Shown: positions 20,541-32,600 of the stretch, in pieces
How positions within the stretch are numbered: the first letter of the stretch is position 1
Layout of the letters: every line of letters starts with the position of its first letter
Source: Fistulifera solaris
Lineage: Eukaryota; Bacillariophyta; Bacillariophyceae; Naviculales; Stauroneidaceae
Assembly: GCA_030295235.1 (NCBI GenBank)
Contig: AP026145.1
Coordinates: forward strand, 808,501-872,500
DNA length: 64,000 nucleotides
Direction: 5' to 3'
Translations under genes and position numbers: made by a program
The notes under the pieces: generated by a model
Told to the model about the DNA's origin: nothing
Database searches by the model: none
The model's input: only the letters and a program-made list of their open reading frames with translations

Positions 20541-21070
20541 GATTTAACCGTTTGCTATAGTATACTGATTACTGCGAAGACGATACTTTCGTCCTGTTCT
20601 TTCGTAATATACGTAACACATGATTGCTTGGGGCGAAAACGTTTCAAAGATCACTGGCGTTTTCATTTCTTTTTTAGAACATGATCAACCAATGACTACC
20701 TTTCCCCAATATCTCATTCGGTCTTCTCATCTACATGGATAATTTCAACTTATTGCTTGTATTAGTTTTAACCACATTTTTGAAAATGTGATGTATTGTC
20801 AGCCGCCGACATCATGGAACTGATCATACATCATTATTTTATTCATTTTATCAGAAAGTATAATTGGCAGATTGAAGTGATGCCTGATGGCTTGCATGAT
20901 TTTGTGTCTCGCATAATAAATTCAACGGTTCATAATCATTTTTTTTGTGTATGCTGCGAGACGCTGGAGTGCAGATAAACTTAGTCAGGCAGGAGGAATT
21001 TGGAAACAGATTTTTTACATTGTGTCTACTTTTATTCCGTTAAGTTTAATCGCTTTGTTTGGTTATGAAA

Positions 21071-21129
21071 TGCAGAAAGCACGAACTTATTTTTTTTTTT
21101 ATAAAACCATCATCTAGCACAGTTCCGTA
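21071..21129 (+). repeat. Degenerate dispersed repeat, copy A
   Basis: tgcagaaagcacgaacttat at the start and cacagttccgt at the end recur, diverged, at 21625-21675 (tgcagaaagcacgagcttat ... tacagttccgt). Confidence 0.55.
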
Positions 21130-21343
21130 CCATGCTGCGACTCGTCGTTACTTATCGCACTTGAGTCCGCCTCGAAAGAGTCCTGGAAGTTCCCTTTGAA
21201 AAAAGACAGACAGGCTGTTAAGAGTTGAACATTCAGATAAATCTAATTGGAACAAAAGGTCGCTGACGAAGTTCCAAATATGGGTTATTGCTCGAAATTG
21301 ATAGACTTAGTAAGGTAGCTGTTCATTGTTGATGCAATATTAA

Positions 21344-21489
21344 GCTTAGGTCTTCCAAGCGGCTGCATCCACTAAATATGCTTGAAGCCTAATCAGGAGT
21401 TGGAATGAAGACGCATTATTTTGCTTAGGTCTACCTTGCGGCTGCATCCACTCAAAATGCTTGAAGCCTTATCAGGAGTTGAAATGAAA
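21344..21489 (+). repeat. Tandem duplication, 79-bp period
   Basis: Two copies starting gcttaggtct at 21344 and 21423 share ggctgcatccact, atgcttgaagcc and atcaggagttg, with about eight differences in 67 bases. No coding potential noticed. Confidence 0.85.
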
Positions 21490-21624
21490 GTGGTTCGTCA
21501 GCGTTGATGAGTTGAAGCAACCGGTGAACGTTGAAGAATTTATAGCATTGGGGTTTTTTCACAATTAAAAGAATCGTAAATATTCATTCCTTGTTTGATT
21601 TCGGACAGTTTGTTGTCTCCAAAT

Positions 21625-21675
21625 TGCAGAAAGCACGAGCTTATTGGATGTCATCATAATCCAGTACAGTTCCGT
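21625..21675 (+). repeat. Degenerate dispersed repeat, copy B
   Basis: Second copy of the 21071-21129 element, same orientation, with a short deletion in the T-rich middle. Confidence 0.55.
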
Positions 21676-21856
21676 GCCTCTAACGGCTTCATATTTTAGT
21701 GCTCCAGATAGTAACCGCTTTTATTTTAACCTCATTGTCGTTTAACTAATGATGTCCGTCCATTTTTTTAAATGATTATCTCGACCCGTTTCGTTATGTT
21801 CCGGTCTGTTAATTTTTTCATCTAATTTCGTATTAGCTAAGATTGGCTAAAAGTGC

Positions 21857-21967
21857 CTACATTTTAAAAAAAGTATGGTTAAAATCCTTGTGCGCACCTA
21901 GGCGATTCAAAAATCTACATTTTAAAAAGTAAGGTTGAAATGCTTGTGCGCACCTAGGCGATCAAAA
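21857..21967 (+). repeat. Tandem duplication, 58-bp period
   Basis: ctacattttaaaaa starts both copies (21857 and 21915), and both end in ttgtgcgcacctaggcgat, which contains the palindrome cctagg. It lies about 170-270 bases before the P-loop gene. Confidence 0.85.
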
Positions 21968-22132
21968 AAATGTGGATTGGTTTTTGTGAGTCCCGAAGGA
22001 ACCCGGACCTTGACTGCGGTCGGTTGATTTGGCAAATGCAACATTTTTTTACGACACATTTGCTGCTACAGTACGTCAAAAGGCTTAGCCAAAGGGGCTA
22101 TTATCTTGGGGGACAGAACAATTCAAGACGAA

Positions 22133-23296
22133 ATGAGAGCTGAAATTATCAGCGACGACGGGGAGGGATCTTCGCAACAAGCAGAACAAAATGCAATTCT
22201 TGCTGAGATAGAATGCGTGACAAACGAGATGAACGCCAGGTCGAAAGCTCAACAACCTTTCACGGAAGAGGAGCTTCTTGGCTTGCAACAGTCTTTGTTG
22301 AATCTAGGGAAAGCATTCGATGAAGCCAACTTTACGGAATTTTGGTCCGCCGTCGCGCATATTCCTCATACAACAGACTGGGATGTTACTTTGCAGAATG
22401 CAGAAAGGCTCAAAGTTCTTCTAAATTTGGGTGCCGATCTGACCGGTGAGAAATGGCTTCATCGCGTACTAGATGATGGTCACTGGAAGACGGCATCGTC
22501 TATGGAGACACCGTTTGTTGTTCTCGTGACAGGTTTAAACGGAATTCGAAAGTCCACGGCGTTGTATCAACCTTGGTTTTCCCATGTGCTTCGTGAAGCC
22601 TTGGGCTCTGGTGTCGACGGCAATTTCAGCGAAAACAAACCCACAGGAAGAAACTCCTTCTTTCGACAGCTCGATTATGTGATGGCCACCGCCTGCAACG
22701 AAGAATTCTCTCGTCTTTACAAATTCGCAAAATCAATGGAGGCCATGGGAGTCTCGGAAGAAACATCACTTCGGCGTTACAGCGACTTGAAAGCAGCTAT
22801 CTTTTCGAGATATCGGACTGTAGCAGAGCTCTTGGGAATCGTTTTGCTTCAGATAGCACAGAATGAATCAAAAAATTGCATAATGGAAACGTCAGGAAGA
22901 AATGAGGCCATGTTTGCATACATTGACCGACTCTATCAGGATACAAAATACCAAAAACTGGCGCTACGTTTCGTAGTTAATGATATCGAGGCGGCTCAAA
23001 AAAGTGTGGATCGGCGAATGCGACAAGAAATGATGACAGGACAGCGCGCACGTGTTCCAGAAGAGGTTGTGAGAGTTAATCAAGGAGGTCCGTACGGGAG
23101 TGACGTGCTACCCGATGTGCAATTTGAGTCAGAGAATGTGTGGAAACAGGTTGAGACTGGCGCAATAGCAACGGACTGGCTAAAAGCCACCATATATATT
23201 GATGCCAACGACAAAGAGCCATGGACAGCGCGCGCACTCCGTCCAGACGGAACACACGGAAAGGTGTACGCGTATGAACCCTTACACTGTACATAA
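22133..23296 (+). CDS. P-loop kinase-like protein with atypical Walker A (zeta-toxin/kinase-like fold?)
   Basis: A 387-aa protein from ATG 22133 with a coiled, Gln/Glu-rich first third (about 1-90). The central domain opens with a hydrophobic strand and a Walker-A-like loop, FVVLVTGLNGIRKSTA: the spacing matches G-x4-GK(S/T), but Arg stands where the second Gly is expected. Further on are NCIMETSGRNEAMFAYID, similar to the acidic strand of small kinases, and LALRFVVNDIEAAQKSVDRRM. A phosphotransferase related to zeta-type or other small-molecule kinases is inferred; the substrate is unknown. I cannot name the family with certainty. The frame is intact. Confidence 0.6.
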   Translation: MRAEIISDDGEGSSQQAEQNAILAEIECVTNEMNARSKAQQPFTEEELLGLQQSLLNLGKAFDEANFTEFWSAVAHIPHTTDWDVTLQNAERLKVLLNLGADLTGEKWLHRVLDDGHWKTASSMETPFVVLVTGLNGIRKSTALYQPWFSHVLREALGSGVDGNFSENKPTGRNSFFRQLDYVMATACNEEFSRLYKFAKSMEAMGVSEETSLRRYSDLKAAIFSRYRTVAELLGIVLLQIAQNESKNCIMETSGRNEAMFAYIDRLYQDTKYQKLALRFVVNDIEAAQKSVDRRMRQEMMTGQRARVPEEVVRVNQGGPYGSDVLPDVQFESENVWKQVETGAIATDWLKATIYIDANDKEPWTARALRPDGTHGKVYAYEPLHCT

Positions 23297-23379
23297 TGGC
23301 ACGGAAATTCATCAATAACTCTTTGTTAATCCGTATCAGTCTAGCTTGGAGAGACTGAAGAAGCTTTGTAGCTTCATAA

Positions 23380-24924
23380 CTATACGTAAAGAGAGCCTTG
23401 CATGACAGTAACGGCCCATCCGGTCAGCCTCACTCTTTCGTTCTCTATCAGTTGACACTCAACTATACCGCCTCGCTTAGATGCCTGCTTCCCGATGAGC
23501 TTTTCTTTCGATTCCGTCCAAAAATGCGGAGCGAGAGCGCAATGCGCCGAGCCTGTTACGGGGTCTTCATTAATCCCTGCTTTCGGCGCGAAGAACCGTG
23601 ATAAAAAATCAACACCTTCCTCGTTCGACGTTGCACGACAACATACGATAACGCCACGACTGTAACCGCCCCATAGGAGGAAGGCCGAAAAGTCGATCCC
23701 AACAGTGTCAAGACTAGCAAAAGCTTCCGGTGTCAATTCTATCAACAAGTCGCCCAGTTCCCTCGAGAGACCCGTGTAAAGAATGCCTTCAGAAGGTATT
23801 TTGGCAGCTGCCATCACCATGTTTTTGACTGCGTCTTTGTCTTCGTCAGACTCAAGTTCTGTTGCAGGCTGTATTGGAAACTCCATAGCGATTGAAGTCA
23901 TGCGAGAATTCGACATATTACTCCAGTTGCACGTTAAGAATGTACGAGTCTTCGTCTCAAACACAATCGGTGTCTCGCTCGTACAAATGTTATTTTGATA
24001 CAAAACAGCGGCCGAAGCCAACGTAGCGTGTCCACACAACTCTACCTCCGTCATAGGAGTAAAATACCGTATCCCAAAAGTAGCAAAAGCATCATTCGAA
24101 GGCAGAATGAACGCTGTCTCGCTTAAATTGAACTGCGCCGCTACTTTTTGCATCCATTCCTGTTTTGCCATAAAAGCTTCCTCCATGACGTTGCTCCCAG
24201 CTCTATCGACTGCAGGTAGTATTACTACTCCAGCAGGGTTTCCTAATGTTGAACCAGTCCCGAAAGCATTTACGTGGAAGCACGGGATAGTTGGCAGTGT
24301 ATATTCACATTCATACCATAAATCTTTGCCATGAACGATCGGACTCGGTCGTTTCACCGCAAATCCTGCGCGAATATAAAATTCCAATAAATGACTTTTT
24401 GCCAATAAAATGATCTGCTCCATCGGGAATGGTAAAGTCGAGTTGAGGGCGGTAACCGACTTTAAATAGTCTTGTAACAAAGCAGTGGCAACACCCTGAT
24501 TTCGATATTCCGGATGTACAGCTACGCTGTGAAGTGCTAATTGCGGACCCCAAGGAACATGCGTCGTGAAACTTTCTGCTGATAATCCGCGACACCTAGT
24601 ACTGCAAACGAAGCCGATTAAAATAGCGTCTTCGTGGTCTTCCTCCTCGTCCTTGTGCTGCTCTTTCGCCTCAAGCGTAGGATACAGCACAGCGCAGCGA
24701 AAATACGGAGCTGCATGATGTTGACGATACTGCAGCGTAGACTTTGATGCCTGCTCGTCATCTGGATACGAATTTGACTCAATTTCAAAGCAGATAGGTA
24801 TGTCTGTCGGTCGGACTTCTCGAAAGAGGATGCGATCGAGTATTGTTGTACGAGAAGAAGGCTCCGCAGCAATACTTTCCGTTGCTGCTGCCGCTACCGT
24901 GAGCTCGCCATTCTGTGGCTTCAT
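23380..24924 (-). CDS. GNAT acetyltransferase - PhzF isomerase fusion
   Basis: A 514-aa single-exon protein with two enzyme domains. Residues about 28-215 are a GNAT acetyltransferase of the arylalkylamine type: FREVRPTDIPICFEIE, LHSVAVHPEYRNQGVATALL (acetyl-CoA binding loop) and HLLEFYIRAGF. Residues about 218-514 are a PhzF-like isomerase: VNAFGTGSTLGNPAGVVIL, LSETAFIL with the catalytic Glu, ELCGHATLASAAVL and the C-terminal NEDPVTGSAHCALAP. GNATs acetylate amines; PhzF proteins isomerise small metabolites through a proton shift. Acting in sequence on one metabolite is plausible but inferred. No targeting sequence is visible. It is tail-to-tail with the P-loop gene, 83 nt apart. Confidence 0.88.
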   Translation of the reverse strand: MKPQNGELTVAAAATESIAAEPSSRTTILDRILFREVRPTDIPICFEIESNSYPDDEQASKSTLQYRQHHAAPYFRCAVLYPTLEAKEQHKDEEEDHEDAILIGFVCSTRCRGLSAESFTTHVPWGPQLALHSVAVHPEYRNQGVATALLQDYLKSVTALNSTLPFPMEQIILLAKSHLLEFYIRAGFAVKRPSPIVHGKDLWYECEYTLPTIPCFHVNAFGTGSTLGNPAGVVILPAVDRAGSNVMEEAFMAKQEWMQKVAAQFNLSETAFILPSNDAFATFGIRYFTPMTEVELCGHATLASAAVLYQNNICTSETPIVFETKTRTFLTCNWSNMSNSRMTSIAMEFPIQPATELESDEDKDAVKNMVMAAAKIPSEGILYTGLSRELGDLLIELTPEAFASLDTVGIDFSAFLLWGGYSRGVIVCCRATSNEEGVDFLSRFFAPKAGINEDPVTGSAHCALAPHFWTESKEKLIGKQASKRGGIVECQLIENERVRLTGWAVTVMQGSLYV

Positions 24925-25466
24925 ATTTCGCTAATGAATTATCAGCAAAAGGTGACAAACAAGTATTATACAGACTAGTTGGTTGACTAATAAGTAGAAG
25001 CCTCCTTGTCTACTGTGTTACATTTCGTTTTGCTGCGAAAATTCGAAGCGCTCATTTTCGTGGGGTCACCGTCATCGCGCGTCGTCGCGGTAAACCTCTT
25101 TTCCTCACCTCAAAATACCTGTGCGTCACTTCGAAGCTACATTACTTAGACATCCGGGTACCGATAAGCAGATCGTTTGCTAGCTAAAGAACACCATTCG
25201 GTACTCGTACGCACGATAAAGAACAATAAAGAAAGTCGCGCACAAGTTCGCGCGCTATCAAGAGTATCGGAACGGTACCCATCTTTCTTTGCTTAGAAAA
25301 CGAGATCAATCAACCGTTGAGCGTTGAGTCTTGAATCGTCCTTTGTCAGCTTTCTCTCTGGAGCTTATGCTGGCGCTAAGGTTTAGAATGCCTCTAGCAT
25401 CTACTATGTCCAATAGGATAACTAAGTATTTCATAAAATTTATGAGATTAGGGTGTTATGCTTTTT
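24925..25466. other. Intergenic, 0.54 kb
   Basis: 5' flank of the GNAT-PhzF gene and 3' flank of the next minus-strand gene. Nothing recognised. Confidence 0.5.
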
Positions 25467-26195
25467 TTAATTTACAGAATTCGCATGAGGCTTAGAAGAG
25501 ACTGATCTAGGCCGTCCAGAAAGATTCTTCTGGCTAGTACGCTGCCGTGTAGTCTTTCTTTTGATTTCTCTCGGTTCTAAACTCCGACTTGAGTAGCGCC
25601 GAGGGTCTCTTAGTCGATCCACTGTAGCCTGCGACAAAAGTGGTACACCATTTCTCATTGGACCATTCCGTATTGAATAGTCAATTATAGGTGTGACTGG
25701 CAAGGACTCCTGCGTTGATTCGACGCCATTTCTTTCCTTTTGTTGAGGATTCTGTGCCTCCGTTGATATCAAGGCACTACTGCTTGTTGGTATGGATTGT
25801 TGATCGCTTTCTTGTTCAGCGGGTTCTTGCTGGGGGCTTTGTGCATTATTGACAACTGTTATGACCGTTGGGGGTTCCATCCAACTTGTACCAATTGTAT
25901 CACTTGCAAAGTTGACCCTTTTTCCTGTCCATTTGATCTCTTCAACGAATCGAATGCATTCCGCTCGATAGGATCCGCTGTAGTCCGTTGAATCGCACGT
26001 TGCGGCTTGAGAAGAATTGTCATCGTCTACTTGCGCTACAGCAGCAACTTTCTTTGATTTCTTTTCCTTCGTGGCAGCTTTCTTGTAGGGTCGAATGAAC
26101 TGAAACAGCGTCTTCTTATGCAACAACCAGAGAGCCAGGCAGAGCAAGAACGAGATGATCTCGTCGGCGGAGATTGTAATCGTGATGCTTAGCAT
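25467..26195 (-). CDS. Hypothetical single-pass membrane protein (242 aa)
   Basis: Begins MLSITITISADEIISFLLCLAL; residues 10-32 form one hydrophobic anchor followed by a Lys-rich stretch (KKAATKEKKSKKVA), suggesting a membrane protein with a cytosolic C-terminal domain. The rest is hydrophilic, Ser/Gln/Glu-rich and probably disordered, with a basic C-terminus (RSLEPREIKRKTTRQRTSQK). No known domain recognised. Intact frame, no intron; divergent from the large gene starting at 26630. Confidence 0.55.
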   Translation of the reverse strand: MLSITITISADEIISFLLCLALWLLHKKTLFQFIRPYKKAATKEKKSKKVAAVAQVDDDNSSQAATCDSTDYSGSYRAECIRFVEEIKWTGKRVNFASDTIGTSWMEPPTVITVVNNAQSPQQEPAEQESDQQSIPTSSSALISTEAQNPQQKERNGVESTQESLPVTPIIDYSIRNGPMRNGVPLLSQATVDRLRDPRRYSSRSLEPREIKRKTTRQRTSQKNLSGRPRSVSSKPHANSVN

Positions 26196-26629
26196 TCCTC
26201 TCAGCGAGCTCGTATGCTTGATTGATGATATTTCTGCTTTGATTGCAAATTTATGACAAGAGTGAAAGGTTTATTGGTGTGCTGGTTGTAACATGGTGGT
26301 TCGTGCGGTTTTCTTTTGTTGCGGTGTTGGCGATGAAAACGAATGAATGTGCTATTGGCGGGATTCAAAATAAAAACTGCAACGGTAACGTCACATGACG
26401 CATAATACAGGACTCAAACACATGCACGACTAATTTACAAGGGCGTGTTTGTCGTCTGTCGTCCATCCACCGCCGCATTATTTGTGCGCATTTTGCGAAA
26501 CATTATTGCAACACAACAACAATAAGAAAAAGAACTTGAGCAATTTTATCGCATCATTCGAATGAGAAGCGATATAATACTTGATTCTTCTCCCAGGGCT
26601 ACCTAAGATTGAAGATTAAATAGGATGAG
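26196..26629. other. Intergenic, 0.43 kb, divergent promoter region
   Basis: Separates a minus-strand membrane-protein gene from the large plus-strand gene. Nothing recognised beyond AT-rich sequence. Confidence 0.5.
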
Positions 26630-29600
26630 ATGACGTCGATGGATGAGGATCGGTCGAGCACAGAGAATGAGACTCCTGTCGATCCGTGGGTCGTGATGCT
26701 GGTGGGTCGTCAATGGGAGATCTATTGGGAACTCAATAGTGATTATGAAGATGATTGGTATGATGCGGTATGTCCTCACAGACTGAGTCGAAAACACACT
26801 GTGATACAACCTCTCTCACAGTCGTAACTTTTCACAGCGCATCGAAGCATTTCTCCGACAAACTCCCGAAGGCACATTCTTGTTTCGAGTTTCCTTTGTG
26901 GGAGACGATCAAACATGCGAGATGATTTTATCACCCAATATAGTTCGTCCGCGCAATGGAGTAACCGATTCGTCTGCTGCTACTATTGAATGGGCACAAG
27001 GGTTGGTGGGGACGGACATTGAAATTGATTGGAGAAAAGACGCGGAAGAAGGGAAAGCCAAGGTTGCTAACGAAGAGGAGTCTGATGAAAAAGGTTGGTA
27101 TGTAGCAACCATCCTCGCATTTGATCAAGGCAAGCGACTCTTCAAAGTCAAGTTCGAGGGAGAAGACGATCTTTACGAAATGCATTTGAAGCCGGAGCTG
27201 GTCCGGCCTTCTGCTGTGGCTTGGGTCAAGCGGTCGCTGGCGTTGTTGCAGCTCGAAACGGAATCCTTCCAAGAATGGATACAAGCATTACCCCCTGATA
27301 CTAGCATGTTGGAAGACGGCACGAAAATAGCGGAAATAAAGCAAGCGAAGCAGATAATAAATGCGGCTGAAGAGTCGACTTGGATCCGGCAGTGGATTGG
27401 TCTTATTCAGGCACAACTTCATTTAAGATCACGGCTGGCACCGATTGAACGAGAAAAACGGCGTCGAACTGTAGATGGGATTCCGGCTCCGACGGAAACA
27501 TATGTCGACTATCTTGTTCAGTGCTTAAAGCAGCACGAGGACTGTGCTTCATGGTATTTAGAGTGCGAAAAATTAATCGAGGATGCGAATCAGGCGACCA
27601 CTGAAACAAAATGGTCAAGTGATTTCGTATTTGATGTTGTGATAAAGCGTGGTTGTGACTCGTTGGAGTTGCTCAAAACAGTGGATACATCGGTCTCGGG
27701 GTCGAAAAGGAGTAGAAGCAGGACTTCGCCGACTGGACGGCGGGCGAAAAGACGGCGCAAAGCGATCAAAGAGTTTTGGACAACCGAGGGACAGCTGCAT
27801 GAGGAATTTGATGTGCAAGACTTGAGATCCTTTTCAACATTTCAGCGTTTTACAGATCAGACGACTGTCATAGATAGACGGTGGTATTTCGCTACTTTGG
27901 TAGGGATGCTGAAAATGGGTTACACTTGTTTAATTGCACCTCTTCGAGAATGGAAGTGGCGTGTTGAGTATGCTCTTGGAGAAAGAGACGATCCTTATGA
28001 CAAAGCGACAGCAAGCGATGGAGAAAGTACGGACCAGGATGACGGGGAAGTAGAACTTGTCAATGATCAAGCCACAGTTTTTGTAAGCTACGATGATGTT
28101 CACGCATTGATGGATCAAGCAAAGGCAGATAATGTGCTCAGCAAGTTTGATTTGGATGTAACTCAACTTTCTTCAAGGATGAAGCTTATTCTAGAGTTCG
28201 AAAAACGTGGAACACGGCTTGTTTCATCCGTGTTCGACGAACCTGTCACGATGCTTGACAAAGAACAAGATATTATTTGCTTGCAACTAAGACAGCTTTA
28301 CAAAGAGAGCAGTGCACCAGAACTGATGCATATTCATCCATTGGGAAGGGTCACATCGTCTCTCTCTCGTTTTGTCATACGGCATGCTCTTTTATACAGA
28401 GAATGGTTTTTGGATCTTCATTACGCAGAAACACAGCGTGAACGCGTCGCTTTTATTGAAAACGTCGTATCACGATGGTCCTACTTGCGTCCCATCAACT
28501 TGAAGGAAATCGAGGGACGATCGGATGAAATTTTCCAAAGATTAAAAATGTTGTCTGCCAGGTGCACGGATCGCTCTGTGTTGTTCGATAAAATTTCAAC
28601 CTTGTTGAACGAACGAAGTCAAGACGCACGTCAGGGCGGACTGCTGTCTGAATTAGAGGTCGAAAAAGCCCGCGAAGAGTTCACTGGCGTCGCTGTTCTT
28701 TCGCTCGCCGAAGAGAAGCTGGTGTCAAGATGTGATATGCTGCGCTGGAAACAAAAAGCAAATTTATTTATGAAAGAGGACCACCATTTCTTTTCTGATT
28801 TGGAACTGCTCTACAATGAGCTGGAAGCTTTGTTGCTCGGAAACTCCGTCTCGCGGACGGCATTGACAAAAGGACTTCGACAAAATGTTTTTGTTGAAAA
28901 CGAAATTCGTGCTTTTGTAAAATGTGATGATGAGGTCATTAACGGGAGCTTGAGCACCCGATTGCGTTCTCTTTATCAAAAATCGTCAATTTGGAAGGAG
29001 CGTACAGAAAATATCATTTGTGCTCTGCTAGGCTTTGGAAATGAGAGCTTAGCTGACTGCAATGTACAGCCGAAACATGGATCAATGATAGACATACGGC
29101 GGATCGCAGATCTTCTGCATGAATACGAGGATCTAGAAGTCGATATTTCTTCCTGGAATAATTTGCTACGACGGGTCCATGATGACGCGATGGAGTGGTG
29201 CCATTCCATCGCATCTTGTTTAAAGGACTCGTGCCAATCCTTTGAAGCATGCTTGCAAGCCGCACAAGTTCTCAACTCAAAGCGACCAAAAGGAATCATT
29301 ATTGATCCAACCAAACCAATCTACGAGCTGATTGTAGAACTGCTGCAATGGTACATTGCGGTTAAAGCGTTAGTTAGTTCCCCAAATGCCAACAAAGATG
29401 CAGTCGCTTCCCTGCTACTTCAAGGAATAGAGGTTGTGAAGTATTTCGGCGACAAGAAGTTGACGCAATCAATGATAAAAATAGCCCCCGACACTTCAAG
29501 CTTCATTATGAAGCAAGTTTCTACAAGTCGACCGGCCAGGCTACTATCGTTGAGTAAACTTGGAAGCTCGGAATTTCTTTGCCATATCTTGAACCGCATG

Positions 29601-32600
29601 GTGGACGATTGCCAGGACGACCATGAAAGGCATCCATTTTTGTTGTTGCTTTTCTGGTTATGGTTACTGCATATTGAAGAGTTTATCGAAGACGCTAATG
29701 GATCAACAAAAGGAGGCAAGAAAGCAACGCTTGGACGAGCCAAAAGTTTGCTATCAGAGCAACCCATACCTGCGACGCATATACATGAAGTTTTGGTTGT
29801 GCCTAAAGCAGTTGACGTGGTCGAGCAACTCAGACAATTGATCACGACTGCTGAGGATGTTGTCAAAACGACAGAGGAATGTCTCAACGCTTCACGAAAT
29901 CTACTCCGTATCGCGTCTAGCAACGAAGCCGCCGTACGAAATCATTATCAAGAGCTTAAAGATACGCTCACAAAGTTGAAAACTCGATACAAGGAAGGTA
30001 GCGGCATTATTCTGGAGCGGTCTCTCGAAACTCAAGTCGAACAGATGTCGAAAGTATTCTCATGGCTTGTACGTACATTTGTTTCCTACTTTCGTCATCA
30101 CCGTCATCATTCATTTCGTCTCTCACTGTACACGTCAGACCAGGACATTTTCTTATCCTTTTCTCCATTCGCACGATCCGTCGCTGTGGCAGGGCGAGCA
30201 CGTTAAGGACGATCCTCGTGTTCCGTGGGACGCTCTTGTTTCGCTTGTAAGTCAGTCGCCTAATATCGGGGAAGAACAAGGTGACCTGGCGTGCATTAAA
30301 CTGAGAGTAAAGGAACTGCATGATGAAGCACTGAAATGGCAGGAAGAGATATCCAGTCTTACTATGCTTTCACTCAGAGGGGGGAAACGACGAAGCCCGG
30401 GCTCCCCAGAAGACACGAAAGACTCATGTATCATCGACATGAGCAAAGTGGAAGAATTGTGCAAGCATTCTATTCTTACTAAGGTGAGTTCGCGAGCTGA
30501 AAGCTTACACACCACTAAGTCTTACTCACAATTTTCATTCAAGGTCTCATTCCCCAGGGAGGAGAGTATTCGGGACATGTTACATAGGTCGAAAGAATTC
30601 GAGTTGGCTCTATTTGATTTTCTTGGAAGAGACTATGATGGTGCAAACGCCGACAGATCTGCTCTTCCTGAAGCCGGCTCTCTGATTGCCTCGGATGGTT
30701 CTTTTTCTTCCTTTGCGACTTACTGGAAGTCCGATGTATCAAGATATGATATCCGCCATAGACAAAATATCGCTCATAGCTGAGAATGTTTTTGCGCACA
30801 CACCCGGGAAGGCTGCCTTTGATTGGATATGCTCAGCAGTTTCATGGATTGAATCGCTGAACAGAGCGTTGGTGATTTCCGAGCACGACTTGACAGAGGA
30901 AAGTGCTAAAAAGATTACTATCACCAAAGATGTTGCTTCACAATTGCTGCATGAAGGGAAAGAGGTATTTGTTGATGTACCCGAGGACCTTCGAAGGACT
31001 TTGAATGGACATAAAATATACATTTCGCATGCGAAAGAAGGAACGATGACTGTTAAGCCCCGAAAGGGCGGGGCTCATCACGCTCTTGGTGTTGTTGCAG
31101 TTCGTTGGTGCCCACTGCTATTTGAATCTCTCAAGTCAGACTTCGAAGCTTTGAAGGAGTGGGAGCTACTGTTAATGACCGTTGCATTAACTTATAATTG
31201 TATCCGACCAGCGCTCACAGATAACAGCGATCAGGGGCCCGAAGACACCAGTATTGATTGGGTATTTGACATGCGGGAGGCTTTAAAGGATCTGGTTCAC
31301 GACTTAAAAGGTCTTGTAATTATGCCCTCATCGAAAGATATTGAGTCTGTAAATAGTCTTCTGGACGATTTGGAAACAAGGGTGATGCCACATCTGAACG
31401 TGGCGACCACGACTTCGCACTTGAATCACAAGTATGCGGAGGGGCCAATCGTTATCAAGTCAAGATTTCGTCGTCTAGATGCCTTGATGGCCAGGCAACG
31501 TCTTTGTCAAAAGCGGCGTACGGTTTCACTCACTGATATTGGCTCGGACGAAATATCGGGTGGAAGACCCGCCGCGAAGCGACTGCTATTTGCAGCATTA
31601 AGGAAAAGCATGGCGGGGCTCAATATACCCGATGACGATGATACAGTGTATCATTGTTGCGCAATAGCCTTGGAAATAGAAAATGCCGCGTGCGATGCTT
31701 TTTTGGAAAGTGCTAGCTGCGACACGATAAATGCACATTACAAGGAGAAGATAAAGGCAGTAAAGCGGAGCCTCGAGGACCCACGCAACAAAATATTGCA
31801 AGCTAGAGTATTGACGGGTGATATTACGCCCGAGAAATTAGTTGCCATGTCTGTTGAAGAACTGGCCAATCCAGTGACGCAAATGCAACGTGCTGCTGCA
31901 GAGTCCAGGCAAAATAATATTTTAGTTGCTCCACCTACAGCAACACGCCATTCGAGTCTTGAACGGGAAACCCCAACTGCTTCAAGCAATAGTACGAACA
32001 CGGAAAATCCGCCATTGCCCGCGGATAAGCCCAATGTTCCTATTGAAACACACCGAACGCTTCCCCCTCCGCCCAAAGCCTCTGCGTTCCGTGACTTGGC
32101 ACGCGCCGCGCAAAACGCTGCACGAAAACCTCCACCTCCTCCACCCGCTTCGCTCGTCTCCAATCTCGTCGCTCCGGTCGAACGCCAAAGCCACGCCGTC
32201 ACCAACGCGAATGGAAGTTACCAATTCCGCCTCACCGTCGGTGGCTCCTATCATTTCACGGCGGAATTTCATGCCGAAGCCCGGATGGATCCGTACGTGG
32301 CCCAGTTCATACCGGAAGTCTTGGTCGAAACCCGACGATCTCCGTGGAATGTTTTGGATCAATTTCTGCGCGAGAAACTGCGTTCCGGCAAATACGAAAT
32401 TGTGGTTCTGCGCGTGGTACCGTGCTCCGACAAGGACGCCCGCATCTTGGACTCGTTTGCGAGAGATTACGAGCATCGCGACCGTGTCTCGACGTGTCAA
32501 GCTCAAGACGAGAAACTGTACGTGATGACACCCCGATTTCAAAGTTTATTGCGTGATGTAGTGCACTTTAAAACCATTCCGGGGACGTATGTGATTTGGA

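Larger units (their letters stand above)
18812..22132. other. 3.3-kb gene-poor AT-rich region
   Basis: Holds the broken coding remnants on the minus strand (19068-20540) and two tandem repeats plus a dispersed pair (21071-21967), each listed separately. No intact gene, tRNA or transposon was recognised. The last 150 bases are the presumed promoter of the P-loop gene at 22133. Confidence 0.55.
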
